Origin: Dehalococcoidia bacterium | Lineage (GTDB): Bacteria > Chloroflexota > Dehalococcoidia > Lucifugimonadales > UBA1123 | Assembly: GCA_009838465.1 (NCBI GenBank) | Contig: VXRN01000038.1 | Location: 1-55,034 of the forward strand | Length of the DNA stretch: 55,034 nucleotides | Direction: 5' to 3' | Part shown: piece after piece, positions 24,822 through 33,376 of the stretch | How the letters are laid out: each line of letters begins with the position of its first letter | Position numbering within the stretch: position 1 is the first letter of the stretch | Notes under the pieces: model-generated | The model's input: only the letters and a program-made list of their open reading frames with translations | What the model was told of the DNA's origin: nothing | Database searches by the model: none | Position numbers and translations under genes: made by a program

Positions 24822-26426
24822 TCATGTGAACGGGTTGGGCATCATACCGACGGGGACTTCCAGCAGCGTGGGGGCCTCTATCGCGAGGGACTCCTTCAGG
24901 GCGGATTCGAGCTGGTTCGGGTCGGCGTCCTCTACCCGGACGCCACGCATCCCGTAGGCGTCGGCCAGTTTCATGAAGTCGGGGTTGTGGAGCTCAGCGC
25001 CGATGGAACGCCCGTCGAAGCGAGTCACCTGGTCTCTGAGAACATTGCCGAATGCGCTGTCATTGAATACGACTACGACGGCGTTGATGCCGTACTTGAC
25101 CGCGGTAGCCATCTCCTGGGAGGCGAACATGAACCCTCCGTCGCCGGAGATGGCGACGACCGCCTTGTCGGGCTGGGCGACCTTCGCGCCAAGCGCGACG
25201 GGGTAGGCATAGCCGAGATTTCCGTAGTAAGAGCTCGTGAGGTAGGTGCGAGGTTCGTAAACGGGGTAGTTGACGCGGCTGTAATAGCCTATCTGGGTCA
25301 TGCCGGATATGACTATGCCGTCGTCCGGGACGGCGTTTCTGACGGCCCTGGTGAGCGAATGTTGCGGTTCGAGCTTGGGATCGGACTCCTCTCGTTCGGC
25401 CCTGGCAGCGTCCATCTCAGCGCGTCGGCTCTCGCGTGGCTGGGAAATGGCGGATAGCGCGTCTCGCAGTTTCTCTATCGTAAGTTTGGCGTCACCGACC
25501 AGCCCGTAGGTGTCGTCGTAGTTGCGACCTATCTCTTCGGGATCAATATCTATCTGTATGACCTTCTGGGAAAGGAAGCCCGGGTAGGCGTTGCGCGTTC
25601 CGACCAGGACTACGAGGTCGTGGTCCGGCATCCGTTTCATGTACGGGTCGTTCCTGAAATTCATTCCGCCCAGAGAAAGGTAGTGTCTGTCGGATACCGC
25701 GCCCTTGCCCTCGGCCGTCATAAGCACGGGGGACTGGAGGAATTCAGCGAGCGAGACCAGCGCCTCGGATGCGTTGGCAGATATTGCTCCGCCTCCCGCG
25801 TAGAGAAGCGGGTTCTTCGCGCCTGCTATCATGCGCGCGGCCTGTTGGATACGGTCGTCGGAGGGGGCCTGCGGAGCGTACTCTTCGGGCTCGAAGAGGT
25901 CAACGTCGGCCATGTCTTCAAGGGTTTCGGGCGGTATTTCTATTTCGACGGGCCTGGGGCGTCCGGTCTTTAGCTGGTGGAAGGCTTCGTGGACGGCGGC
26001 GGGAATATCCGCCGGATCGAGTATGCGATGCGCCCACTTGGTGACAGGCTTGATCGTGTCAAGCTGGTCGTTGATTTCATGGAGCATCCCACGGTCCGCA
26101 CCTATGAGTTCGCGCTGGATCTGTCCGGCGACGACCAGGACTGGCGATGAGGCAGAGTATGCGGTCCCGATGGCGGCGCTGGCGTTCTGAAGCCCCGGCC
26201 CGGGCACTACCATAGCGGTGCCTATACCGCCGGAGGCGCGGGCGTATCCGTCGGCCATGTACGCGGTCGCCTGCTCGTGCCTGGTAGTAATGAAGCGTAC
26301 TCCCGGCTCTTGAGCGAGACCATCGAGCGCGTGGTAAAGCTGAACGCCGGGCAGGCCGAAGATGACCCGGACTCCTTCTCTGTATAGCGACCTGGCAAGG
26401 GCCTCGCCGCCTGTCATTTTAGGCAT
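24822..26426 (-). CDS. Thiamine diphosphate-dependent enzyme (acetolactate synthase-like)
   Basis: The 534-residue protein has the three-domain ThDP fold. The catalytic Glu51 is in TRHEQATAYMADGYARASG, the central domain has LLYAGGGAI, and the ThDP/Mg motif is SGDGGFMFASQEMATAVKYGINAVVVVFNDSAFGN. It resembles the large subunits of acetolactate synthase, benzoylformate decarboxylase and related 2-oxo acid enzymes. No small regulatory subunit or other branched-chain gene is nearby. A catabolic 2-oxo acid lyase or ligase role is therefore as likely as biosynthesis. It is the first gene of a three-gene unit with the Cache protein and MFS carrier. Confidence 0.88.
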   Translation of the reverse strand: MPKMTGGEALARSLYREGVRVIFGLPGVQLYHALDGLAQEPGVRFITTRHEQATAYMADGYARASGGIGTAMVVPGPGLQNASAAIGTAYSASSPVLVVAGQIQRELIGADRGMLHEINDQLDTIKPVTKWAHRILDPADIPAAVHEAFHQLKTGRPRPVEIEIPPETLEDMADVDLFEPEEYAPQAPSDDRIQQAARMIAGAKNPLLYAGGGAISANASEALVSLAEFLQSPVLMTAEGKGAVSDRHYLSLGGMNFRNDPYMKRMPDHDLVVLVGTRNAYPGFLSQKVIQIDIDPEEIGRNYDDTYGLVGDAKLTIEKLRDALSAISQPRESRRAEMDAARAEREESDPKLEPQHSLTRAVRNAVPDDGIVISGMTQIGYYSRVNYPVYEPRTYLTSSYYGNLGYAYPVALGAKVAQPDKAVVAISGDGGFMFASQEMATAVKYGINAVVVVFNDSAFGNVLRDQVTRFDGRSIGAELHNPDFMKLADAYGMRGVRVEDADPNQLESALKESLAIEAPTLLEVPVGMMPNPFT

Positions 26427-26437
26427 GGATGTGTCTC

Positions 26438-26469
26438 CAAGTTTTTAGTTGTTAGTTGTCAGAGCTAAG
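26438..26469. repeat. ACT/TAA-rich degenerate repeat before a start codon
   Basis: On the minus strand this reads CTGACAACTAACAACTAAAA just ahead of the ThDP gene's ribosome binding site. Similar stretches lie before the starts at 12497, 14718, 17113 and 29281. Confidence 0.45.
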
Positions 26470-26481
26470 TGAGGATACACT

Positions 26482-26510
26482 CACCCTAACCCTCTCCCCC
26501 TGGGAGAGGG
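26482..26510. repeat. Dispersed palindrome family A, inverted copy
   Basis: CACCCTAA precedes CCCTCTCCC-CCT-GGGAGAGGG, so the tail lies on the left and the copy is inverted relative to the others. AATTTTTTT follows on the plus strand, but both flanking genes are on the minus strand. Confidence 0.8.
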
Positions 26511-26575
26511 AATTTTTTTGTGGTCTTTCTGTACCTCCCTCAAAGGAGAGGGGACTGTCATTCGGTTGGTTGGCA

Positions 26576-27748
26576 TTAGCTTCGGGTGGCGCGTTGGGCG
26601 TCGTAGTCGGAGGCGGCGCGCTGCATCGCCGCGTCACGACGGCTGGCGAGTTCGCCGCGAACGTCCTTGGCGTACTGCTGCGAGCGTTGAAGGCTCTCTA
26701 TGGAACCCTGGAAGTGGGGCATCACATAGCGCGACATCAGTTCATAGCTGTGAAGTACCTGCTGCCTCGTACCGAACTCGGTCGCCTGTATCAGCAGTCC
26801 GCCGAAGCCGCCGGAGGATTCGTCCAGCCGGTGTATCATCTCGACCATGTCGTCCGGCGTGCCTACGCACCACGCTCCGCGCTCTACCATGAGGTCAACA
26901 ATCTTGTCCTGCGGACAGTCGGTTGCGTCGGCGCCTAGAGTCTGCTCGAAGTATTCCCGCTGGAAGCGTCCCGCTCCTATACGCGCCTGGTCCAGCGCTT
27001 CCTTTCGCGTCTCCGCCAGGAAGGCAACGATGACCAGACGCCACTCGTTGCGGTCCATCACGTTGCCGTACTCTTCTGCGGTGTCCTCGGCTATCTTCCA
27101 GAAGTCCTTCATGTCTCGGGCGTATGAACCGCCCCTTATGACGCTGACGGACAGAACGCCAAGTCCGTACTTGCCCGCGAGCACCATGCCCGACGGCGAT
27201 TGCGCCGCCGCCACAGCCATCGGAAAGTGAGGAACGGTGTAGGGTCGCAGGTGCAACGTGGCCTCCCGCAGGGTAAACCAGGAGCTTTCGTGCGTGATCG
27301 GTTCCTTCTCGGTGAGCAGTCGCTTGATGATGCCCATGGACTCGTCCATGCGACGGCGCTGGTCCACGGGGTCTATCCCGAGCATATAGGCGTCGGTGCT
27401 CAGCGCGCCGGGCCCCACGCCCAGCATCGCGCGGCCACGGGTCATGTGGTCAAGTTGCACCATACGGTTGGCGACCATGATCGGATGGTGGTAAGGCAGG
27501 CTGATTACGCCTGTACCGAGCTTGATATGCTTGGTGCGCTCCGCCGCCGCCGCTATGAACAGTTCCGGCGAGGCGATAGTCTCCCAGCCCGCGCTGTGAT
27601 GCTCTCCTATCCACGCTTCGTCGAAGTCCAGATAATCAAGCCACTGTATAAGCTCGAAGTCCCTTTCGTAAGCCTGCGTGGGATTTTCGTTCTGCCAGTG
27701 GAACGGCGCCATGAAGATGCCGAATTTCATTCGTTCGGGAAGGGACAT
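26576..27748 (-). CDS. LLM-class flavin-dependent monooxygenase (bacterial luciferase-like)
   Basis: The 390-residue protein is a bacterial-luciferase-like TIM barrel. Typical segments are FGIFMAPFHW, LDFDEAWIGEHHSAGWETIASPELFIAAAAERT, IKLGTGVISLPYHHPIMVANRMVQLDHMTRGRAMLGVGPG and FPMAVAAAQSPSGMVLAGKYGLG. This resembles the limonene/alkanesulfonate monooxygenase side of the family, which uses reduced FMN and oxygen. No flavin reductase gene is adjacent. It lies 149 bases upstream of the ThDP operon on the same strand, with a family A repeat between. Substrate unknown. Confidence 0.9.
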   Translation of the reverse strand: MSLPERMKFGIFMAPFHWQNENPTQAYERDFELIQWLDYLDFDEAWIGEHHSAGWETIASPELFIAAAAERTKHIKLGTGVISLPYHHPIMVANRMVQLDHMTRGRAMLGVGPGALSTDAYMLGIDPVDQRRRMDESMGIIKRLLTEKEPITHESSWFTLREATLHLRPYTVPHFPMAVAAAQSPSGMVLAGKYGLGVLSVSVIRGGSYARDMKDFWKIAEDTAEEYGNVMDRNEWRLVIVAFLAETRKEALDQARIGAGRFQREYFEQTLGADATDCPQDKIVDLMVERGAWCVGTPDDMVEMIHRLDESSGGFGGLLIQATEFGTRQQVLHSYELMSRYVMPHFQGSIESLQRSQQYAKDVRGELASRRDAAMQRAASDYDAQRATRS

Positions 27749-27862
27749 GATGCAACGCTCGCTTTCATGTGTCGTAGGTATGGCGAGGCTCCGTGCCGGG
27801 CTGTCGGAGCACGGGGAGATTCTATCACCTACGCTGTTCGGCGGGCAAAGAATCTCCTCACA

Positions 27863-29281
27863 TCACAGGCCCGTCCTGAGCCAGGTTCCGCGAAGGAAGT
27901 GACCGGTGTAGGCGATGGTTCTCAGGGTCATGCCTATGACGATGGCCCAGGGGACGCCGTACTCGGCCAGGTCGGTGTATTGGGACAGCACGAAGGCGAG
28001 GGGGATTTCGACCAGCCACATCGTAGAGAGCATGATGACCATCGGGGCGAAGGTGTCACCAGTGGTGTTGAACGCCTGGGTGTAAACCTGCACCGCGTTC
28101 ATGGACAGGTATCCGATAGCGAGGATCTGGAGCCAGACGGCTGCCTGCGCCACGAACCCTGGATCGGAGTTGAAGAACCTGGCAATTGGATCAGGGAAAA
28201 TCAAGAAGACGGCGGACACGACGAGACTCGCGCCACCCGCGTAGATCAGCGCCCAGATGACCGACTGCCGCGCCCTTTCGGTGTGTCCAGCCCCAAGGTT
28301 CTGTCCGGCGAGCGCACCCGCCGCGCGGCCTATACCTCGGCTGGCGTGGTTGACTGTATTTTCGGCCCGGCGAGACAAAGCAAAGGCGGCGAGAGCGCCA
28401 GCGCCGAAGGGAGCGACCATGAAGACGACAATGAGCTGGGACACCGCGCGCTGAGCTCCGGTTACGGAGGCCGGAATCCCTATCTTCAGGATGCTCCAGA
28501 TCAGGGCGTAGTCCACGTAGTATCCCCTGAAATTGAGCTTCAACCGGGACTTGCCGCGTATGAGCGCGCTCATGTTCATGCTCATGCCGACCGTCTGGGC
28601 TATGAGGTTTGCAGCGCCCGCGCCGGCGAGTTCGAGGGTCGGGAACCACCACCAGCCAAAGATGAGGAACGGGCTGAGGATGAGGTGAAGTATGCGGGAT
28701 ACCGAGGCGGCCTTGAGGGGCGTGATACTGTCGCCCGCAGCCTGCAACCCTCCCGCCGACAGGCGCTGCAGGCCCATCATGGACATCGCAAAGAACTGGA
28801 AGCGCATGTATCCGGCGGCCTGCCTCACGACCTCGTCTCCGATCCCCATAATACGCAGGAGTGGCTCGGTCAGGATCATTCCAATGACGACCAGGATGAC
28901 CGAGTAGGCCAGAGAGAGTGTGAGGGCCTGGAGCATGACATGGTTGGCGCGCGAGACGCGGCGCGCTCCGACGGCGCGTGAGATCATGGAGCGCATACCG
29001 GCGTCCAGTCCCATGCGAGCGGTCATCATCAGCATCAGGTAAGTTTGGGCAATGCCGAAGCCCGCGATGGCCTGGAATCCGACACGGCCTGCCCAAACCA
29101 GATCGGCAAGCTGGTCAACGACGCTCAGGAAACTCTCGGTTACCTGGGGCCAGGACAGGTACCACAGGTTACGTGGAATGCTGCCCTTGGTAAGATCCCT
29201 GGTGACGTATCCCGGACGGCGCCGACCGCGCGGGGATCGCGCGGGGGCGGACGGTCGAGTTTGTGTGTCAGGGTCTGCCAT
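27863..29281 (-). CDS. MATE family efflux transporter
   Basis: The 472-residue protein has 12 predicted helices in two homologous halves, as in the MATE/NorM exporters that expel cationic drugs or metabolites by Na+ or H+ exchange. Typical segments are PRNLWYLSWPQVTESFLSVVDQLADLVWAGRVG at the start, ARMGLDAGMRSMISRAVGARR, and GIGRAAGALAGQNLGAGHTERARQSV opening the second half. A polar N-terminal tail of about 27 residues is present. Upstream on its own strand lies an ACT/TAA-rich stretch. The substrate cannot be told. Confidence 0.92.
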   Translation of the reverse strand: MADPDTQTRPSAPARSPRGRRRPGYVTRDLTKGSIPRNLWYLSWPQVTESFLSVVDQLADLVWAGRVGFQAIAGFGIAQTYLMLMMTARMGLDAGMRSMISRAVGARRVSRANHVMLQALTLSLAYSVILVVIGMILTEPLLRIMGIGDEVVRQAAGYMRFQFFAMSMMGLQRLSAGGLQAAGDSITPLKAASVSRILHLILSPFLIFGWWWFPTLELAGAGAANLIAQTVGMSMNMSALIRGKSRLKLNFRGYYVDYALIWSILKIGIPASVTGAQRAVSQLIVVFMVAPFGAGALAAFALSRRAENTVNHASRGIGRAAGALAGQNLGAGHTERARQSVIWALIYAGGASLVVSAVFLIFPDPIARFFNSDPGFVAQAAVWLQILAIGYLSMNAVQVYTQAFNTTGDTFAPMVIMLSTMWLVEIPLAFVLSQYTDLAEYGVPWAIVIGMTLRTIAYTGHFLRGTWLRTGL

Positions 29282-29284
29282 ACA

Positions 29285-29319
29285 GCTATTAGTCTTCAGT
29301 TATCAGTCGTTATCAAGCC
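29285..29319. repeat. ACT/TAA-rich degenerate repeat before the MATE start
   Basis: On the minus strand it reads TTGATAACGACTGATAACTG, then AAGACTAATAGC, ending at the start codon region. It is the same kind of sequence as at 12521-12560, 14694-14715, 17074-17112 and 26438-26469. Confidence 0.45.
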
Positions 29320-29470
29320 AACAACCGGGTGACTTTCTGAAACAGGATTGCCGGGCGGCGAGCCTCTTCGAGGGTCTGAAGGATATTTGGGATGTGCGGG
29401 ATGGGTAATCGGGGGAGCGACGACCCTTCCTAGGGTGGGCATTCCCTGGAAGGGCCTATCAGTGCGCGGG

Positions 29471-30469
29471 TCAGGCGTTCGGGGCGAGGGCCTTCATCGT
29501 GGCGACGTAGGATTCCTTGTCGGGCTCATTTAGGACGAGCCGGATTTCGTCAACACCTGCCTGGAAATAGGTTTCCATCTGCTCGCGGCACTGGTCGGGG
29601 TCTCCGATGATGGTCATTTCGTCAACCATTTCGTCGGTGACCAGACTCGCGGCCCTGTCGCGGTCGCGTGACAGATATGCTTCCCGTATCATGTCCGATT
29701 CTTCACCAAACCCGATGCGGTGCATGTACTGGTGGTAGAAGACACCCATGCCGCCTATGTAGAAGGCGATGTGGGGACGTTCGCGGTCGCGGGCCTCCGG
29801 TACGTCGTCGGTTACATAGACAGAGACCTGCGGGGATATAGCGACGTCGTCCAGAGAACGTCCGGCAGACTCCGCCCCTTCCCTGATTGCCGAAAGTGAG
29901 GGCCCCATTCGCTTGGGAGCAAGGAATATAGGCAGCCAGCCGTCAGCCAGTTCACCTGTGAGTAGCAAGCTCGGAGGACTGAGAGAGGCGATGTAGATGG
30001 GCAGGTCGTCCCTGTACGGCTTGAAACGGACTCTGAAACGCTGGGTCTGGAAGAATTCGCCGTCGTGGTCGAGTCGCTCGCCGCGCATGGCCTTGCGGAG
30101 TATGGAGATGTACTCGCGCATACGGGTCAGCGGCTTTCTGAATTCCTCGCCATGAAAGTCCTCGATGACCAGCTTGCCGCTGGCCCCAAGACCGAGGAAG
30201 AAACGCCCCTCGGTCATGACATCCATGTTGAGGGCGGTCATGGCGAGGTTGGAAGGAGTGCGCGCGTAAATCGGGACAATGCTGGTGCCTATCCTGATGC
30301 TGGATGTGACCGCGCCAAGCTGGGCGAGCGAGGTGAAGGCGTCCTCGGCCCAGGACTCTCCCATCGTAATGCAGCTGTATCCGAGTTCGTCGGCGAGCCT
30401 GGCGAGTTCCTTCGTATAGTTCCAGTCACTTCCCGGCGGCCTGAGTCCCATTATTCCAACGTCGCCCAT
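29471..30469 (-). CDS. LLM-class oxidoreductase (F420/FMN-type)
   Basis: The 332-residue TIM-barrel protein begins with GIMGLRPPGSDWNYTKELARLADELGYSCITMGESWAEDAFTSLAQLGAVTSSIRIGTSIVPIYARTP-type sequence. This matches the methylenetetrahydromethanopterin reductase-like branch, whose members use F420 or FMN. LGASGKLVIEDFHGEEFRKPLTRMREYI is the usual segment after strand 4. It is unlike the paralogue at 26576-27748, which is longer. It is divergent from the alpha/beta hydrolase gene, with a 91-base shared upstream region. Substrate unknown. Confidence 0.9.
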   Translation of the reverse strand: MGDVGIMGLRPPGSDWNYTKELARLADELGYSCITMGESWAEDAFTSLAQLGAVTSSIRIGTSIVPIYARTPSNLAMTALNMDVMTEGRFFLGLGASGKLVIEDFHGEEFRKPLTRMREYISILRKAMRGERLDHDGEFFQTQRFRVRFKPYRDDLPIYIASLSPPSLLLTGELADGWLPIFLAPKRMGPSLSAIREGAESAGRSLDDVAISPQVSVYVTDDVPEARDRERPHIAFYIGGMGVFYHQYMHRIGFGEESDMIREAYLSRDRDRAASLVTDEMVDEMTIIGDPDQCREQMETYFQAGVDEIRLVLNEPDKESYVATMKALAPNA

Positions 30470-30512
30470 CGTTCAATCATCTCCTGCTGTCTGTTACCAA
30501 CAATTGATTTAT

Positions 30513-30527
30513 AGAGTGTACTATAAT
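30513..30527 (+). promoter_or_regulatory. Candidate promoter core for the alpha/beta hydrolase gene
   Basis: AGAGTGTACTATAAT ends in a consensus -10 (TATAAT at 30522-30527), 33 bases before the GTG start. No good -35 is at the usual spacing. The same 15 bases occur before rel on the other strand at 39393-39407. Confidence 0.5.
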
Positions 30528-30560
30528 GCGCGGCAGAGTAGTTTAGAGGAGGAATGAAAC

Positions 30561-31361
30561 GTGACAACGGCCACCCAGACATGGACGGAAGAGACGGTTG
30601 AAGCGGCGGGAACGACGGTGCAGGTCGTCAAAGGCGGCGCCGGACGCCCTCTGATAGCGCTGCACGACGAGATGGGTCCGCCGGGATGGATGAACTTCCA
30701 CGAGTCACTGGCTCAGGAATTCTCTATCACCGCGCCCGCGCATCCCGGATACGGGAATACTCCATATCTCGAATGGATAATGAATATGAGGGATATGGCA
30801 GGATGGTACCTGGAAGCGCTGGACGACATGGGCTTTGAGAAGGCAGACCTGCTGGGCTTCTCGTTCGGAGGATGGCTAGCTGCCGAGATGGCTACGATGA
30901 ACCCGGACCGATTCAACAAGCTGGTTCTGGTCAACCCGATGGGTATAAAACCGCCGACCGGAGAGATATTCGATATGTTCCTGGTGGTGGCCAAGGAGTT
31001 CCTGACCGAGGGATTTCTGGACCCCGAAAACACGCCGGAGTTTGAGAAGATATGTCCTGAAGAGCCGACACCAGAGCAGGCGGAATACTGGGAGGTCGCG
31101 CGGGAGCAGTCCTGCCGACTGGCGTGGCGACCCTATATGTACTATCGCGCGCTTCCGAATCTGCTAAGCAGGCTGAAGCGGCTGCCGACGCAGATAATAT
31201 GGGGGAGGGAGAATCCCATCGTCCCACTAAGTGCGAGCCAGGTGTACCACGAGTCGATTCCGGGGTCGCGCCTGGACATCATGGACAACTGCGGGCACAG
31301 GCCAGAGATAGAGCATTCTGAGGAGTTCACACGGCTGGTGAAGGAGTTCCTGCTGGAGTAG
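30561..31361 (+). CDS. Alpha/beta hydrolase with a non-standard acid residue
   Basis: The 266-residue protein has the alpha/beta hydrolase core: LIALHDEMGPP near the oxyanion hole, nucleophile elbow GFSFGG with Ser101, and His246 in DNCGHRPEIEH. The usual catalytic aspartate position, in the pattern WGxxDxIVP, reads WGRENPIVP. Asn218 replaces Asp, with Glu217 just before it. It resembles meta-cleavage-product hydrolases and related C-C or ester hydrolases. The GTG start has GAGGAGG 8 bases ahead. It may serve the same pathway as the divergent LLM oxidoreductase. Confidence 0.85.
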   Translation: MTTATQTWTEETVEAAGTTVQVVKGGAGRPLIALHDEMGPPGWMNFHESLAQEFSITAPAHPGYGNTPYLEWIMNMRDMAGWYLEALDDMGFEKADLLGFSFGGWLAAEMATMNPDRFNKLVLVNPMGIKPPTGEIFDMFLVVAKEFLTEGFLDPENTPEFEKICPEEPTPEQAEYWEVAREQSCRLAWRPYMYYRALPNLLSRLKRLPTQIIWGRENPIVPLSASQVYHESIPGSRLDIMDNCGHRPEIEHSEEFTRLVKEFLLE

Positions 31362-31413
31362 GATTGCGAACCGTCGCGGAATCTCAACTACTAATTCGGG
31401 ATTCCTGAAAGCG

Positions 31414-31442
31414 TTGACAGTGAAGAGTTCTTGACATAGTAT
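31414..31442 (+). promoter_or_regulatory. Promoter of the peptide-type ABC importer genes
   Basis: TTGACA at 31414-31419, a 17-base spacer and TAGTAT at 31437-31442 form a good sigma-70-type promoter, about 50 bases before the GTG of the binding-protein gene. A second TTGACA at 31431-31436 has no matching -10. Confidence 0.6.
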
Positions 31443-31491
31443 CCGTGACGTCTGACAGTGCGCTCTATTTTCAAGTGACGGAGGGGATATC

Positions 31492-33291
31492 GTGTTTACT
31501 TTTCGAAATTTCAGATCTAAGTTGTCGCTTCTGCCGAAGATTGGATTCTTCATCGTCGCGATGCTCATGATTTCGGTGGTGGTTGGCGCATGTGCTTCCG
31601 AGGAAGAGCCCGCTCCGGCACAACCTGCGCCCACGGCGGCGGCTCCCGCTCCTGCGCAGCCTGCCCCGGCGCCAACTGCGGCGCCCGCTCCCGCACAGCC
31701 CGCTCCGGAGGCGATGGAGAAGAGCGATACGCTGACGGTAGTGTTGAAGGCTACGGGCGCGCCCGTGTTCAGAAACGGTAAACTGCCCTGGCCTTCCAGC
31801 ACGTTCCTGTTTGGGTATGGCATAGCCGAGAGGCTGGGCACAGTAGATGAAGACTACAAGCCCACGCAGCCCATGCTATCTACCGGTTGGGAGATGGCTG
31901 AAGACCAAAGCGAAGTGATTGTCAATCTCCGGGACGACGTGGAATTTCACCAGGGCTGGGGCAAGATGACCGCGGACGACGTGGTGTACAGCTACAATGA
32001 CGCCAACGTGACGACAAACCCGGAAAGCAGGTGGGACGACGCCGGCGAGATCTCGGTCGTTTACAAGAATGCCGAGGCCATAGACGATCAGACAGTCAGG
32101 CTCGTGGTACAGGAATTCCAGGCCGTTTGGACGGACTACATCGCTCGAAGCCCTCTAGTAATCTTCAGCAAGAAGGTTTACGACGACAAGGGTCCCGATG
32201 AAGCCGCCAATACCCTAGTTGCAACCGGCCCATACGAGGTGACGGAGTGGATCGAGGGAGACAAGATAGACGCTGAGGCCGTACAGGGACACTGGCGCGT
32301 AACTCCCTACTACGCAAAGCTCAGAGTGCTCGAGGTCCCCGAAAATGCCACGCGCGTCTCTATGATGCGCACGGGTGAGGCGGACATTGCGCAGATCCCG
32401 GTCAAGGACATCGCCGACCTCCTCGAGAACTACGGCGCTTCGACCCTGCCGCACGGCGGTTCGCTGGGACACGGCGTCTGGTTCGCGGGCAACTACTACC
32501 ACTCCGAATCGCCGGTGAGCGGAGATCCCGTTGACAGAGAGGGATTCACGCCCGACGCTGATCATCCCTGGATAGGCGATCCGAGCGATCCCACCAGCCT
32601 CGAGAATGCACGGAAGTTCCGCATGGCGCTGGCCATGGCGATTGACCGCGAGGCTATCAACGACGTAATGCTCGGCGGCCTTGGGGAACCGAATTACGCC
32701 ATGTACGCCCCCCGCCCAGGCCTGGACGGTTGGGATGAGCGGTGGAGGATCGAGTTCGACCCAGACCAGGCGAAGGCGATGCTGGCGGAGATAGGGGTCG
32801 CGGAAGGCTTCAGCTTCCCGTTCTACATTCCTCCCGACAGCGTGGTCGTTCCCGAAATCGGCGAAGCCGTGGCGGAGATGTGGCGCAACATCGGCTTGGA
32901 ACCCGAAGTGTTCAACATGGCTTACACCGCCCACAGGCCAAGACTGGTGGAGAGGACGCTGAACTACCCGTGGCTGTTTGTGAATCCGGGCGCTGACGAC
33001 CCAATGGACTTGCCTCGCGCTCCCCTGTGGACGCAGGTGGAGTCGGGCGCGAACCCCGGACTCGAAGACCCGCAGCTTTATGATCTCTACTTCAAGGCAC
33101 AGGCTTCGGAAGATCCGGAGGAAGTCGCCATGATCAACGAGCAGATCATAGATTACGCGCACGAGCAGATGTACCTGACGGCCATAGCTTCGGTTCCGGG
33201 ACTGTTCACGTTCAGGGCAGAGACGGTGAAGGAGTGGCCTCTCAACCGATACTCGCCCATCAACAACCTGGAATACATCAAGGGCCAATAG
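31492..33291 (+). CDS. ABC transporter substrate-binding lipoprotein (SBP_bac_5)
   Basis: This 599-residue protein captures peptides, nickel chelates or similar ligands outside the membrane. A lipoprotein signal peptide ends in the lipobox VGAC with Cys34. A linker rich in Ala, Pro and Gln (about residues 39-73) follows, then the family-5 binding fold: DTLTVVLKATGAP, RDDVEFHQGWGKMTADDVVYSYNDA, ATGPYEVTEWIEGDKI, and NARKFRMALAMAIDREAINDVMLGG. The GTG start has GGAGGGG about 7 bases ahead. Two permease genes follow after a hairpin. No ATPase gene is in the cluster. Confidence 0.93.
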   Translation: MFTFRNFRSKLSLLPKIGFFIVAMLMISVVVGACASEEEPAPAQPAPTAAAPAPAQPAPAPTAAPAPAQPAPEAMEKSDTLTVVLKATGAPVFRNGKLPWPSSTFLFGYGIAERLGTVDEDYKPTQPMLSTGWEMAEDQSEVIVNLRDDVEFHQGWGKMTADDVVYSYNDANVTTNPESRWDDAGEISVVYKNAEAIDDQTVRLVVQEFQAVWTDYIARSPLVIFSKKVYDDKGPDEAANTLVATGPYEVTEWIEGDKIDAEAVQGHWRVTPYYAKLRVLEVPENATRVSMMRTGEADIAQIPVKDIADLLENYGASTLPHGGSLGHGVWFAGNYYHSESPVSGDPVDREGFTPDADHPWIGDPSDPTSLENARKFRMALAMAIDREAINDVMLGGLGEPNYAMYAPRPGLDGWDERWRIEFDPDQAKAMLAEIGVAEGFSFPFYIPPDSVVVPEIGEAVAEMWRNIGLEPEVFNMAYTAHRPRLVERTLNYPWLFVNPGADDPMDLPRAPLWTQVESGANPGLEDPQLYDLYFKAQASEDPEEVAMINEQIIDYAHEQMYLTAIASVPGLFTFRAETVKEWPLNRYSPINNLEYIKGQ

Positions 33292-33313
33292 TTCGTAACG
33301 TAACCGATCTCTA

Positions 33314-33343
33314 CCCCGGCACGTCCAAGGCGATGTGCCGGGG
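33314..33343 (+). terminator. Hairpin between binding-protein and permease genes
   Basis: CCCCGGCAC at 33314-33322 and GTGCCGGGG at 33335-33343 are perfect 9-bp arms around a 12-base loop, 23 bases after the lipoprotein stop. TATTGCTTGATT follows. Such hairpins often cut read-through so that binding protein exceeds permease. The GTG in the right arm is in frame with the permease but is an unlikely start. Confidence 0.6.
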
Positions 33344-33376
33344 TATTGCTTGATTCAGCCGGGGACATTTCTAAAC

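Noticed and set aside
27200..28981. A 593-codon open frame on the plus strand
   Set aside because: It lies antisense to the LLM monooxygenase and MATE exporter, whose protein families are clear. Its translation has no domain-like features, as expected of a long shadow in G+C-rich DNA.
33335..33376. Permease start at the GTG in the hairpin
   Set aside because: It lies in the stem of the terminator-like hairpin and the added residues do not match the family; the TTG at 33377 gives the usual N-terminus.
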